A stretch of DNA of 64,000 bases from assembly GCA_947448415.1 (NCBI GenBank), contig CANFMT010000003.1, positions 62,001 to 126,000 on the forward strand. The letters are read 5' to 3'. Origin of the DNA: Burkholderiaceae bacterium. GTDB taxonomy: Bacteria; Pseudomonadota; Gammaproteobacteria; Burkholderiales; Burkholderiaceae. Each line of letters opens with the position of its first letter. Position 1 is the first letter of the stretch. The position numbers were made by a program, and so were the translations under genes. This document shows positions 44,009 to 53,088 of the stretch, in pieces. A model generated the notes under the pieces. That model saw nothing but the letters and a program-made list of their open reading frames with translations, did no database searches and was not told where the DNA came from.

Positions 44009-44509
44009 ATGAATATTGAAGCAACTGGCAATCAATTTGATACAAGAGAGCTTCGCAATGTCTTGGGATCCTTTGGCACAGGTGTGACGGTAGTAACGAC
44101 CGTAGGCGCATCTGGCGAGCGGATTGGACTAACGGCAAATTCATTTAGTTCGGTATCACTAGATCCACCAATTGTTTTGTGGAGTCTGGGCAAAAAATCT
44201 AGCAATCTCCCAGTGTTCCATGAGTCAGGACGTTTTGTTATAAATGTTCTTGGCGTGGATCAACTTCACTTATCCAATCAATTCGCAAAGCCTGCAGACG
44301 ATCGCTTTGCTGGCGTTGAGTGCAAGACCGGACTCGGGGGCTTGCCAGTAATACATGGATGCGCGGCCAATATCGAATGTGAAACTATCAGCGCACAAGA
44401 AGTTGGTGATCACATTTTGTTTCTTGGAAAAATTGTGGGCTACACCCACGCGAAGAAAGACACATTACTTTTTTGTAACGGCGCATATGCACGTGCTGCC
44501 GAAGTATAA
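44009..44509 (+). CDS. Flavin reductase-family protein
   Basis: A 166-residue flavin reductase-like (FMN-binding split-barrel) protein such as HpaC. It supplies reduced flavin to a partner monooxygenase. The core GSFGTGVTVVTT and LTANSFSSVSLDPP stretch is characteristic. The partner is almost certainly the LLM-type enzyme 54 nt downstream. The start follows a possible operator region controlled by the TetR gene just upstream. Confidence 0.9.
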   Translation: MNIEATGNQFDTRELRNVLGSFGTGVTVVTTVGASGERIGLTANSFSSVSLDPPIVLWSLGKKSSNLPVFHESGRFVINVLGVDQLHLSNQFAKPADDRFAGVECKTGLGGLPVIHGCAANIECETISAQEVGDHILFLGKIVGYTHAKKDTLLFCNGAYARAAEV

Positions 44510-44563
44510 ATACTCACTATCTTGATTAAAACAATCTTCTATATATATTAAAAAAGGGATGCA

Positions 44564-45655
44564 ATGAAATACAGTACCTTTATGATGCCTTTGCATCCAC
44601 CAGGACGCAACATAGTAGAGACTCTTAAAGAGGATCAAGACGCCATTATTTTGGCTGATCAGCTAGGGTTCTCTGAAGCTTATGTTGGCGAGCACGTAAC
44701 TGATGCTGCTGAAACAGTGACATCATCGATGGTTTTCTTGGCTACGTTAATTCATCAAACCAAAAATATTAAATTAGGTACTGGCACGATCAACGTACCT
44801 AATTCTCACCCCGCCAATGTGGCAGCACAGGCTGCCATGATGGATCATCTACTTCAAGGAAGATTCATTATGGGCATTAGTCCTGGTGGATTGATGTCTG
44901 ATGCTGAAGTATTTGGAAATCTTGATAAAGATCGCAATGCCATGTTTGTTGAAGGCATTAATACAGTCTTAAAAATATGGGAATCTGAGCCACCGTACAA
45001 CATCAAAGGTGATTACTGGGATATCTCAGTTCAGAAAACCATGGCCCCAGAAATTGGACAGGGCTTCATCATGAAGCCATTTCAAAAGCCTCATCCATTA
45101 ATTGTCGGTACAGCGGTTGCCCCATTTTCAAAAGGGGTAACAGAAATGGCAAAGCGTGGCTGGCAGCCAATTTCTGCACCATTTTTACTACCTGAGTGGG
45201 TTAAAACACATTGGCCTAAATATGTAGAAGGTCGTGAGGCAGTTGGAGCAGTCGCTCATCCTGATGAGTGGCGCATTGCTAAGAGTATTTTTGTAGCTGA
45301 CGATGAAGCCACGGCAACACGCTATGCTCTTCAGGAAGGCGGCCCTTACCATTTTTACTTCAAGCAATTAGTGCGCAAGCTTGTAGGCGGTGGTGGGCGC
45401 GGAAATTTATTTAAGCTAGATCAAAGCATTCCCGATTCTGAAGTGACTGCAGACTCTGTCACTAAGAAGCTTGTTATCGCTGGTACGGTTAATTCAGTAG
45501 TAGATCAAATATTAGCCTTTAGGGATGTAGTCGGTGATTTTGGGCAATTGCTCTATGCATGTCATGACTGGATGGATCCTAAGTTAGCAAGACGATCAAT
45601 GGAATTATTTGCTACTGAAGTGATGCCACGGGTGAATGCAGCAATTAAGGCGTAA
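44564..45655 (+). CDS. LLM-class flavin-dependent monooxygenase
   Basis: A 363-residue bacterial-luciferase-like monooxygenase that uses reduced flavin and O2. The characteristic luciferase-like TIM-barrel segments are there (GFSEAYVGEHV, LGTGTINVPNSHPA, GRFIMGISPGG). It has no flavin-reducing domain, so it depends on the reductase encoded 54 nt upstream. Substrate cannot be named; alkanes, terpenes, phenols or sulfonates are all used within the family. AAAGGGA ribosome site. Confidence 0.88.
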   Translation: MKYSTFMMPLHPPGRNIVETLKEDQDAIILADQLGFSEAYVGEHVTDAAETVTSSMVFLATLIHQTKNIKLGTGTINVPNSHPANVAAQAAMMDHLLQGRFIMGISPGGLMSDAEVFGNLDKDRNAMFVEGINTVLKIWESEPPYNIKGDYWDISVQKTMAPEIGQGFIMKPFQKPHPLIVGTAVAPFSKGVTEMAKRGWQPISAPFLLPEWVKTHWPKYVEGREAVGAVAHPDEWRIAKSIFVADDEATATRYALQEGGPYHFYFKQLVRKLVGGGGRGNLFKLDQSIPDSEVTADSVTKKLVIAGTVNSVVDQILAFRDVVGDFGQLLYACHDWMDPKLARRSMELFATEVMPRVNAAIKA

Positions 45656-45684
45656 TTGAATTGGTCTTTAATAATGGGGGCATT

Positions 45685-46707
45685 ATGAATTTAAAGCGCT
45701 TGCTAGTGAATCTGGGATTGCTCTGCTATGGGGCGGTATCTTTGCAATCTTCATTTGCTGCAAGCGACCCTCAATTAGATCCTGACAATACCGTATACAA
45801 ACGAATGGTGACTCAGGGGCCGGCAACACCTTTTATTGAAACGCTCTACAAGTGTCCTGTCACAGTTGCAAATCATCGCTTAAGTTCAGTCGGAAAAATT
45901 ACCGCGACCGATGGAACGGTCATCATAGTACCTGCCGAAACTGCTTTGCAAAAAGGGTTAGGTCCTAAAAGTGCAGATCTTTATAGTGAATGCGCTCAAA
46001 TTACTCCTAAAAATGCATCAGAGGTTTCTGCTAAAGATGTACCCGTAGTTGTTGTAGATCCCGATGGAGAAGTGATCACTGGTTATATCGTTGCAGATAA
46101 CTACTATGAGATGTGGGTTAATGGTAAATTAGTTTCTGTAGACAACACTCCCTACACTCCATTTAATTCAGCAATCGTTAAATTTAAAGTGAAGCGCCCT
46201 TATACGATTGCGTTTCTCTTGGTGGATTGGGATGAGCACTTAGGCTTGGGTATGGAGCAGTTTCCTGTTCCAGTAACCGATAAAACAAGCCAATGGTACC
46301 CAGGCGATGGCGGTTTGATTGCTAAGTTTAGTGATGGTACGGTGACCGATAGTTCATGGAAGGCGCAAACTTTTTATATTGCCCCATTAAATGATCCTGC
46401 TGAAGTTGTTGAAAAAGGTAATGTGCACGATACGCCGCTAAAAGGGCGCGTCCATCCTTTTGCTAAAAAACCTGATTGCAAAGATCAATGCTTTGCCATT
46501 CATTACCCAATTCCTGCAAATTGGCAAACCAAGCGGTTTAATGATCTTAATTGGCCAAGGGCATGGGAGTATACCGATGAAGATATTGGCGTAAATAGCT
46601 TGCCTGCCTATACACGGTATCCAGAGTTATTCTCAGGTGCACGTTGGATATGGACTCAGAATTTAGTGTTAGATAACGTAGTGATCGCACGAAAAACTGT
46701 GCGATAA
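45685..46707 (+). CDS. Secreted protein of unknown family
   Basis: A 340-residue protein with a signal peptide (MNLKRLLVNLGLLCYG, cleaved near SFAAS). The mature part is beta-rich with four cysteines (57, 103, 265, 269), and segments such as NYYEMWVNGK and SGARWIW suggest galactose-binding-like domains. I do not recognise a named family. The start is ATG 45685, with GGGGG ahead; an in-frame ATG at 45661 would add eight residues. It sits between the monooxygenase pair and two oxidoreductase genes, so it may touch the same substrate outside the inner membrane. Confidence 0.75.
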   Translation: MNLKRLLVNLGLLCYGAVSLQSSFAASDPQLDPDNTVYKRMVTQGPATPFIETLYKCPVTVANHRLSSVGKITATDGTVIIVPAETALQKGLGPKSADLYSECAQITPKNASEVSAKDVPVVVVDPDGEVITGYIVADNYYEMWVNGKLVSVDNTPYTPFNSAIVKFKVKRPYTIAFLLVDWDEHLGLGMEQFPVPVTDKTSQWYPGDGGLIAKFSDGTVTDSSWKAQTFYIAPLNDPAEVVEKGNVHDTPLKGRVHPFAKKPDCKDQCFAIHYPIPANWQTKRFNDLNWPRAWEYTDEDIGVNSLPAYTRYPELFSGARWIWTQNLVLDNVVIARKTVR

Positions 46708-46772
46708 AAATTGATTGAATTGGTAGTAGTAGAGGCAATGTTACTTATATTTCTTATAAATGAGGTGGAGAC

Positions 46773-47837
46773 ATGAAACAAATTAATCTTGGAATTATTG
46801 GAACAGGTTGGTGCGGTGGTATTCGTGCGGAGACAGCCCGTGGTAGTGCGTTGATTAAAGATATTCATATTGCTGAGACAAATGAATTGCGTCTAAAAGA
46901 GATGGCTGATCTAGTGGATGCTAAAACTGCCACAACGGACTACCGTGAATTATTGAAAATTAAAGATATCGACGCTGTCATGATCTCGGCAACTCCAGAA
47001 ACAACACACTATCCTATGGCGCGCGATGCGCTTTTGGCTGGTAAGCATGTTTTCATGGAAAAGCCTATAGCGCTTGAGTTGGCTGAGGCAGATGAACTCA
47101 TTGCTTTAGCTAAAAAGTCGAATCTCAAGTTCAGCATTGGTTACTCACAGCGTTTTAACCCTAAATTTGCTTACGTCAAAAAATCGATTGCAAATGGAAC
47201 GATTGGCAAACCAGTTAGCGTATTGGTTAGCCGCCACATTACTCGTAGTTTGGGTAAAAAAATTAGTGGTCGTGTGAAGTTATCTCCAGCTGCAATGGAG
47301 TCAACACATGATCTAGATTTTGTGTTCTGGTGTCTTGAGCCAGCTAAACCAGTTAAGGTCTATTCGCAACTCAACTTTGGTGCAATGCGTGAAGCTACTG
47401 GCGCAGAAATTCCGGACTCACAATGGATTACCGTCACAATGGACAACGGCTTGTCATTCGTTGTGGGTGGTGGTTGGAGTTTGCCGCTGGGCTACCCGAA
47501 TTTTTCTACAACTTGGATTGAGTTCATTGGTACTGAAGGTGCTGTGATGGTTGATGACAGTCACAAAGATGTAGTTATCAATACTATGGAAAAGGGCATG
47601 CAGTTGCCAATGTCTACCATGCCTGGTGAAAAAGTCGATCACGTATTTGCGGGCCCAATGGCGGCAGAAACAATTTACTTTATTGAGGCGGTTGTATTTG
47701 ATAGACCGGTATTGGTAACTGGGGAGCAAGCTCGTACTGTCATGGAGGTATACATGGCAGCCGATCTTTCTGCAGAAACTGGAGACCCAGTTTATTTACC
47801 CCTTCCAGAGGCAAAACTTAAAGCAGTTGCGGGGTAA
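46773..47837 (+). CDS. Gfo/Idh/MocA-family oxidoreductase
   Basis: A 354-residue dehydrogenase with the Rossmann motif IIGTGWCGG, catalytic-lysine segment MEKPI (about 94-98) and HDLDF, the usual HxxD in the substrate domain. It is followed 3 nt later by a paralogue. Sugar-acid or inositol-type polyols are the likely substrates, and the exact one is not known. GGTGGAGAC precedes its ATG. Confidence 0.88.
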   Translation: MKQINLGIIGTGWCGGIRAETARGSALIKDIHIAETNELRLKEMADLVDAKTATTDYRELLKIKDIDAVMISATPETTHYPMARDALLAGKHVFMEKPIALELAEADELIALAKKSNLKFSIGYSQRFNPKFAYVKKSIANGTIGKPVSVLVSRHITRSLGKKISGRVKLSPAAMESTHDLDFVFWCLEPAKPVKVYSQLNFGAMREATGAEIPDSQWITVTMDNGLSFVVGGGWSLPLGYPNFSTTWIEFIGTEGAVMVDDSHKDVVINTMEKGMQLPMSTMPGEKVDHVFAGPMAAETIYFIEAVVFDRPVLVTGEQARTVMEVYMAADLSAETGDPVYLPLPEAKLKAVAG

Positions 47838-47840
47838 TTG

Positions 47841-48953
47841 ATGAGAGATCGCCAAGCAAAAAATATTGGGTTAGCAATTGTTGGTGCCGGCCGGGTAGGC
47901 TTGTTTCGTGGAGAAGTTGCAGCACGCCACGCCCAGGTAGGTTGGATTGGTATTGCAGAAAAGAATCCAGAGCGCGCTAAGTTTGTGGCTGAAAAGCTGA
48001 AAGCTGATTTTGTAACGTCTGACTATGAAGAGTTATTAAATAGACCTGAGGTCAACGCTACGATTATTTCAACGGATGAGCATTTACACGTTGATCCTAT
48101 CTTGCTTGCAGCGGAGCGTAAGCATTCTTTGATGATTGAAAAGCCTTTGGCAACAGACCTTGGGGATTCTGCAAGAGTTCTGGCTGCCATAAAGGCCGCG
48201 GGCGTCGATGCAGTGGTTGGTTATACCCAGCGCTTTCGTCGTCGTTGGTTGGCTGCAAAAGAAAAAGTTAGCACAGGTCAACTTGGAGATGTCACCTTAG
48301 TGTCTTCACGTGCGTTTATGAATCGCCTCGTAGCGATTGATAACTATAAGCGCACCGACCATCCTGAAAAAATTTCTCCCATGGTGATCTCCGGCACACA
48401 TGCCTTAGATATTGTTATGTGGATGATGGCAGGTAAGACTCCAGTGGAAATCTATGCTCGTTCAATCGATAAGGCTTTAGGGCCTGAATGGAAGGGAATT
48501 GACGCGACTTCCGGTGTGATTACGTTTTCAGATGGCACCATCTATCAGTCTACGATTTCTTGGGCGCTTCCAGTAGTTTGGCCAGGAGCTGTATACAGCC
48601 TAGATGTTGGAATTGTTGGGACTGAAGGTGTGCTCACTATTGATGATACGCATCGCGATATAGTTTTGGCGACCAGCAAGTCTCAGGGCGAAGGTTATGC
48701 GCCTGATTCAGCTCGCCGTGTAGATTTTATGGGTAGCTATCCTCCAGGGGATATGGCATTAGGGGAGTTGCGTGGCCCCATGCGTGAAGAAACAGAGTCT
48801 TGGTTAAACCGCGTTGCTTTAGGTTTGCCCACTCCAGCAGCAACTGCTGAAGAAGCCCATAAAAATCTGATGTTAACTAAAGCATTCGATTTATCTGCAA
48901 GACTTAAAAAACCAATCTCTCTGCCAATTGAGCCGAGTGATGATATCTATTGA
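47841..48953 (+). CDS. Gfo/Idh/MocA-family oxidoreductase, tandem paralogue
   Basis: A 370-residue dehydrogenase: AIVGAGRVGLFRGE near the N-terminus, IEKPL for the catalytic lysine, GTHALDIV for the substrate-domain His and Asp. I start at ATG 47841; a TTG at 47838 directly follows the previous stop. A tandem pair of Gfo genes may act as successive oxidoreductases, or as a heteromer. Its C-terminus overlaps the region ahead of the next Bug gene. Confidence 0.88.
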   Translation: MRDRQAKNIGLAIVGAGRVGLFRGEVAARHAQVGWIGIAEKNPERAKFVAEKLKADFVTSDYEELLNRPEVNATIISTDEHLHVDPILLAAERKHSLMIEKPLATDLGDSARVLAAIKAAGVDAVVGYTQRFRRRWLAAKEKVSTGQLGDVTLVSSRAFMNRLVAIDNYKRTDHPEKISPMVISGTHALDIVMWMMAGKTPVEIYARSIDKALGPEWKGIDATSGVITFSDGTIYQSTISWALPVVWPGAVYSLDVGIVGTEGVLTIDDTHRDIVLATSKSQGEGYAPDSARRVDFMGSYPPGDMALGELRGPMREETESWLNRVALGLPTPAATAEEAHKNLMLTKAFDLSARLKKPISLPIEPSDDIY

Positions 48954-48982
48954 TAGTGTCATTCATTAAAGGGGAATTACAC

Positions 48983-49981
48983 ATGCTCAAAAATATTTTT
49001 TCTCGATCTGTTGCAATTTTTGCAGCATTAATACTCGGTGTTTTCTCGAGTATTTCAGTGCATGCCCAGTCGGCTGGTTATCCCAATAAGCCCATTAAGA
49101 TGATTATTCCGTTTGCGCCTGGCGGCGCATCAGACTTTATCGGAAGAATCTTAAGTGTGAAGATGAGTGAAGTCTTGGGCCAGCAAGTGATTGTTGATAA
49201 TCGCACGGGCGCTGCTGGCAATATTGGTATGGAAGCTGCAGCGAAGTCTGCCCCGGATGGTTACACCATCTATTTAGGTAATATTGGGACAATTGCTATT
49301 AACCCAGCATTATTCCCGAATCTTAATATTAATCCGCTGCGAGATTTCATTCCCGTCACTCAAGTAGCCGATGTGCCGAGCGCTTTGGTAGGCAATAATG
49401 ACTTCCCACCCAATAATGTTTCACAATTGGTTGTGTATTTGCGAGCCAATCCTGACAAATTCAATTTTGCAACTCCAGGCGGTGGCAGTGCGAATCGTCT
49501 AGAGATGGAAGTCTTTATGAAGCTGACTGGAACTAAGATGATGCATATTCCTTACAAGGGCGGTGGCGGGCCTGCAGCAGTGGGCTTGGTTGGCGGCGAG
49601 ACTCAGGTGATGTTTAATACTTTGCCGTCTGTTAAGCAATTTATGATCGCCAATAAGATGAAAAGTTATGCTGTTACAGGCATGACTAGACAGCCTGGCT
49701 TGCCAAATGTGCCGACTCTTGTTGAGCTGGGATATCCTGAGTTTAAAACTGGGTCTTGGCAAATGATTATGGTACCTGCAGGTACACCATCTGATATTAC
49801 TAATAAGCTTTTTGATGCCATTACAAAGGTTTTAGCAATGCCTGATGTGGTTGAACGAGTAGTGAATGGCGGAGCTAGTATCACCACAAGTAAATCACCG
49901 ACAGAAGCTAAAGCATTTGTATCGAGTGAGATTAAGAAGTGGGCTGTAGTCGTGAAAGATTCTGGGGCATCGCCCGACTAA
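48983..49981 (+). CDS. Bug/TctC-family binding protein
   Basis: A 332-residue Sec-exported Bug protein; cleavage is near VHAQS. It has FAPGGASD, DNRTGAAG, PDGYTI and HIPYKGGGG. By eye it groups with the Bugs at 28934 and 33448 (shared GNxxT and NDFPPNN-like stretches). The start is ATG 48983, with AAGGGG ahead; an earlier in-frame ATG at 48950 overlaps the dehydrogenase. It closes the plus-strand run. Confidence 0.92.
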   Translation: MLKNIFSRSVAIFAALILGVFSSISVHAQSAGYPNKPIKMIIPFAPGGASDFIGRILSVKMSEVLGQQVIVDNRTGAAGNIGMEAAAKSAPDGYTIYLGNIGTIAINPALFPNLNINPLRDFIPVTQVADVPSALVGNNDFPPNNVSQLVVYLRANPDKFNFATPGGGSANRLEMEVFMKLTGTKMMHIPYKGGGGPAAVGLVGGETQVMFNTLPSVKQFMIANKMKSYAVTGMTRQPGLPNVPTLVELGYPEFKTGSWQMIMVPAGTPSDITNKLFDAITKVLAMPDVVERVVNGGASITTSKSPTEAKAFVSSEIKKWAVVVKDSGASPD

Positions 49982-49987
49982 TAAAAG

Positions 49988-50011
49988 CCCCTCTTACGTG
50001 AGTAAGAGGGG
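49988..50011 (-). terminator. Terminator between convergent Bug genes
   Basis: A 10-bp perfect stem cccctcttac / gtaagagggg with a 4-nt loop. On the minus strand it is followed by CTTTTATT, so it mainly ends the 50020-56079 run; it may serve both directions. Confidence 0.8.
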
Positions 50012-50019
50012 AATTAGCT

Positions 50020-50985
50020 TTAATCTATTTTTCCGATAGCTCGAATGATTTTGAGCATTCTTTGACCGTCTTCATCGGCAAACTTTTTAAATTCTGGGGC
50101 ATCACGATAGTCTTGTAGGATGCCTGCTTTTTTCATAGATTCAATGTATTGAGGGCTTGATGTAGCCTTCTGGACTGCTGCGCGTAATGTGCGCTGTACG
50201 TTCTGAGGAAGAGGTGCGGGTGCATACAATCCAGCCCAAATGTAGTATTCAGTGTTGTATCCCAAATCTTTATAGGTTGGTATGTCGGGGAAGGCTGCCA
50301 ATCTCTTGGCGCTAGAAACCGCCAGAGGGCGAACTTTACCAGCAGCAATTTGTTGGGCTGCAACAGAAGGTGCGGCAGTTGTGAAATCCACTTGGCCACC
50401 CAGTAGGGCAATCATAGATGGGCCACCACCTCCAAATGGAATTTGTGCAAACTTCACGCCTGCTTGATAAGCTAACATCTCAACTGACAAATGAATGGGA
50501 CCAAAATTACCGGATGAAGAGTAGGTAATGGTATTAGGTTTCTCTTTTGCTGCCTTGATGAGGTCGTCCAATGTTTTATATGGGGAATCGGCGCGCACAA
50601 TGATGATCATTGGATCGCTGCTTACTAAAGCAATAGGCTCTAATTGATTAAGTTCATACAGCGATTTTCTACCGCTAACGAGTTCTGCTTCAGGCGAAAC
50701 AATAACGGAGGATAAGGCGAGTAATAGATTGTAGCCATCAGGCTTGGAATTGGCCACTTGTGCAGATCCAATTGCCCCGCCTGCGCCAGGACGATTAATG
50801 GCCACTACTGGTTGCTTTAATATTGTTGATAAAGGCTCGATCAGAATGCGAGCATTGATATCCGAAGCTCCTCCAGGCGGATTGGCAATAATCATATTGA
50901 TAGGCTTATTGGGATATGGGTCATCGGCCATTACTGGCAGCGATAGCAGGGATAGAAGTGCAAGGACATAGTGCGCTAGTTTCAT
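50020..50985 (-). CDS. Bug/TctC-family binding protein
   Basis: A 321-residue Sec-exported Bug protein; cleavage is near VMADD. The ligand loop reads NPPGGASD, as in the Bug at 58407. The conserved HVPYKG is replaced by QIPFGGGG, so the second ligand loop is atypical. It is last in the minus-strand sugar-acid-like operon, overlapping the Gfo gene by 4 nt. Confidence 0.92.
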   Translation of the reverse strand: MKLAHYVLALLSLLSLPVMADDPYPNKPINMIIANPPGGASDINARILIEPLSTILKQPVVAINRPGAGGAIGSAQVANSKPDGYNLLLALSSVIVSPEAELVSGRKSLYELNQLEPIALVSSDPMIIIVRADSPYKTLDDLIKAAKEKPNTITYSSSGNFGPIHLSVEMLAYQAGVKFAQIPFGGGGPSMIALLGGQVDFTTAAPSVAAQQIAAGKVRPLAVSSAKRLAAFPDIPTYKDLGYNTEYYIWAGLYAPAPLPQNVQRTLRAAVQKATSSPQYIESMKKAGILQDYRDAPEFKKFADEDGQRMLKIIRAIGKID

Positions 50986-51962
50986 ATCATTACCTTTACT
51001 GTTGATTGCGTGTTAACCGATTTCACAATAGCTTCAAAGAGGCCAATTGTTTGACTCATTTCTAAAGTACTAATAGGGTATGGTGTTTTGCCTTGTGAAT
51101 CAATAGCCGTGGCAAATGCTTCTAGCTCTGCCTTGATCGAATCAATTGGGTCAAAAGAAAAGCGCTCAACCTGACCACCATTTTTTCTCACGATACATTC
51201 GGTCTCACCAATCGCCTCAACAGATCCTGCGTCGCCAAAGGCATGGACACGCCAAAAAATCGGGGTTGCCCTAACCATTGCAAAGTAGGCGCTCACGCCA
51301 TTGTCAAACTGCACATTGACAGAAGTGGCATCACGCGGATCCTTGCCGGATCTAAAGCTGGCAATATGGGCGGAAACCTGAGTTGCCTTGCCTGCTAGAT
51401 TTACCATTGCATCAATAATATGAATGCCCGTTCCAGTTAGCCCTCCTGCAGGAGACTCTGAGGGCTTATCCCGCCAATCAGAGAAAAATTTTGTAGAGTG
51501 CTCATTACTATAGTGACCTTCAATATGCATCAGTGTCCCTAGAGTGTTGTTAGCAACCACTTCCCGCAGTTTGGCCATTGAGGGCCAAAACCGTTTATTT
51601 TGGCCAACCGCCAGAATGACATGGTTCTCTTCACAGGCTTTAATAGCAGCTACTGCATCTTGATAGGTGAGGGCCAGAGGCTTCTCGCAAAATACATGTT
51701 TGCCAGATTTTGCAGCAGCAATAATTTGCTCAGCATGTAGTGAGTGCGGTGTAGCCAAGACAATTGCAGCAATCTTGGGATCAGCTAGCGCATCTTCATA
51801 CTCATCACTGAGCTCAATGTTTTTAGTTTTGCAATAATCTGAAGCATCCTCAAGGTCTTTGGAGACTATTCTTGAGAAGTGAATCAGAGAGTCATCCCCT
51901 TCTACAGCTTTCGCTAAATTTTTACCCCACCAACCAAATCCAATTAATGCAGCGTTAACCAT
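50982..51962 (-). CDS. Gfo/Idh/MocA-family oxidoreductase
   Basis: A 326-residue dehydrogenase: LIGFGWWGKN at the N-terminus (nearly the same as the gene at 42174, VIGYGWWGKT), FCEKPLAL for the catalytic lysine, and GIHIIDAM in the second domain. It is coupled to a Bug gene downstream (4-nt overlap) and follows an enolase-superfamily gene by 19 nt. It probably oxidises or reduces the same sugar-acid-like compound. Confidence 0.88.
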   Translation of the reverse strand: MVNAALIGFGWWGKNLAKAVEGDDSLIHFSRIVSKDLEDASDYCKTKNIELSDEYEDALADPKIAAIVLATPHSLHAEQIIAAAKSGKHVFCEKPLALTYQDAVAAIKACEENHVILAVGQNKRFWPSMAKLREVVANNTLGTLMHIEGHYSNEHSTKFFSDWRDKPSESPAGGLTGTGIHIIDAMVNLAGKATQVSAHIASFRSGKDPRDATSVNVQFDNGVSAYFAMVRATPIFWRVHAFGDAGSVEAIGETECIVRKNGGQVERFSFDPIDSIKAELEAFATAIDSQGKTPYPISTLEMSQTIGLFEAIVKSVNTQSTVKVMI

Positions 51963-51981
51963 TGTCTATCCCGGGAAATAT

Positions 51982-53088
51982 TTATACTTCAAAACGTTTC
52001 AGTTTTTCTTCATTGACTTCAACACCAAGCCCAGATTGATTGGGTATGACATAAACGCCCTGAATTGGTGTAATGGGTTTATCAACAATATCTTCTGCCA
52101 AATAAAGATGGCTAGGGCTAATGCCCCAGTTCACTTCATTTAAAGCAGCGCTCAGCTGTAGAACTGCAGCTGAAGCAACTGAGCTTTCAGCAATTTTCCC
52201 GGCTAGATTAATCTGCAAACCAAGGGCATCACATACTGTGGCACTTCGTAGTACGCCCGAAATGCCGCCTAGCTTTAAGGTTTTTAGTGAAACCCCAGAA
52301 ACACCATATTTTTTAGACTCAATCATGTCGGTGATGCTAGTAATCGATTCATCTAGGCCGATTGGAGCAATGTTGAGATCACAGATACGCTTTAAGCCTG
52401 CTAAGTTATCTTTGGCTAAAGGCTGCTCTAAGAAGGCAAGTTTGGCCTCTCGCGTCCCCTCTAAAAATTCAACGGCATCTTCAGTTGAATACCCCATATT
52501 TGCATCGGCGCAAATTTGAATTTCTTTTCCTAATGCTTTTCTGATGCCCAATGCTGACTCAATATCCTCTTTGACGGACTTCACACCTAGCTTGAGTTTG
52601 AAGAATTGATATCCCAGGCCCTGGCATTTTTTGGCTTCCGTGATATCCGTCTCAACAGACTTTGTACCAATCAACCAGAGGGGTGGGACGCTATCCCGCC
52701 TCTTACCACCCATGAGAGTGTAGGCGGGAACATTCAAATGCTTTCCAACAAGGTCGTATAGGGCCATATCAATAGCCGCTATCGCACCACCTCCCTTAGG
52801 AAATTTCTGCTTGAGAAGAGCTCCAATCGCTGATAAATTCTGTGCATCAATACCAATGAGACTTTCTTGTATGCCATGATTAAATGCCTCACTCATGTCA
52901 TCTAAGGTTTGACCGCCATGACTGGGCGCAGCAGTATTTTCACCCCAGCCAACATGCCCAGCATGGCTTTCAATTCTGACAATTAATGTTTCTGCATGGG
53001 TGATGTGGGTACCTGCCATTAACATCGGTTTAATTAATGGTATTTTTAAAGCGAATGCGCTGGCATAGCGAATACTGCTGGGGTTCAT
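51982..53088 (-). CDS. Mandelate racemase/muconate lactonizing-type enzyme
   Basis: A 368-residue enolase-superfamily enzyme that abstracts a proton alpha to a carboxylate. The acid/base and metal residues are visible: KLK with Lys164 and Lys166, metal ligands Asp195 (ADANMGY), Glu221 (LEQPL) and Asp246 or Glu247 (GLDES), and Lys269 (SLKT). This lysine pair fits the muconate lactonizing enzyme subgroup rather than mandelate racemase. Epimerase, cycloisomerase or dehydratase activity is possible. It overlaps the upstream dehydrogenase gene by 4 nt. Confidence 0.88.
   Translation of the reverse strand: MNPSSIRYASAFALKIPLIKPMLMAGTHITHAETLIVRIESHAGHVGWGENTAAPSHGGQTLDDMSEAFNHGIQESLIGIDAQNLSAIGALLKQKFPKGGGAIAAIDMALYDLVGKHLNVPAYTLMGGKRRDSVPPLWLIGTKSVETDITEAKKCQGLGYQFFKLKLGVKSVKEDIESALGIRKALGKEIQICADANMGYSTEDAVEFLEGTREAKLAFLEQPLAKDNLAGLKRICDLNIAPIGLDESITSITDMIESKKYGVSGVSLKTLKLGGISGVLRSATVCDALGLQINLAGKIAESSVASAAVLQLSAALNEVNWGISPSHLYLAEDIVDKPITPIQGVYVIPNQSGLGVEVNEEKLKRFEV

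Noticed and set aside
42174..51962. Gfo/Idh/MocA genes as LigC (protocatechuate pathway dehydrogenase)
   Set aside because: All four have the EKP motif of ordinary family members, whereas LigC has EIP at that position as I recall it. The link to the LigJ/LigK genes would be only by proximity.
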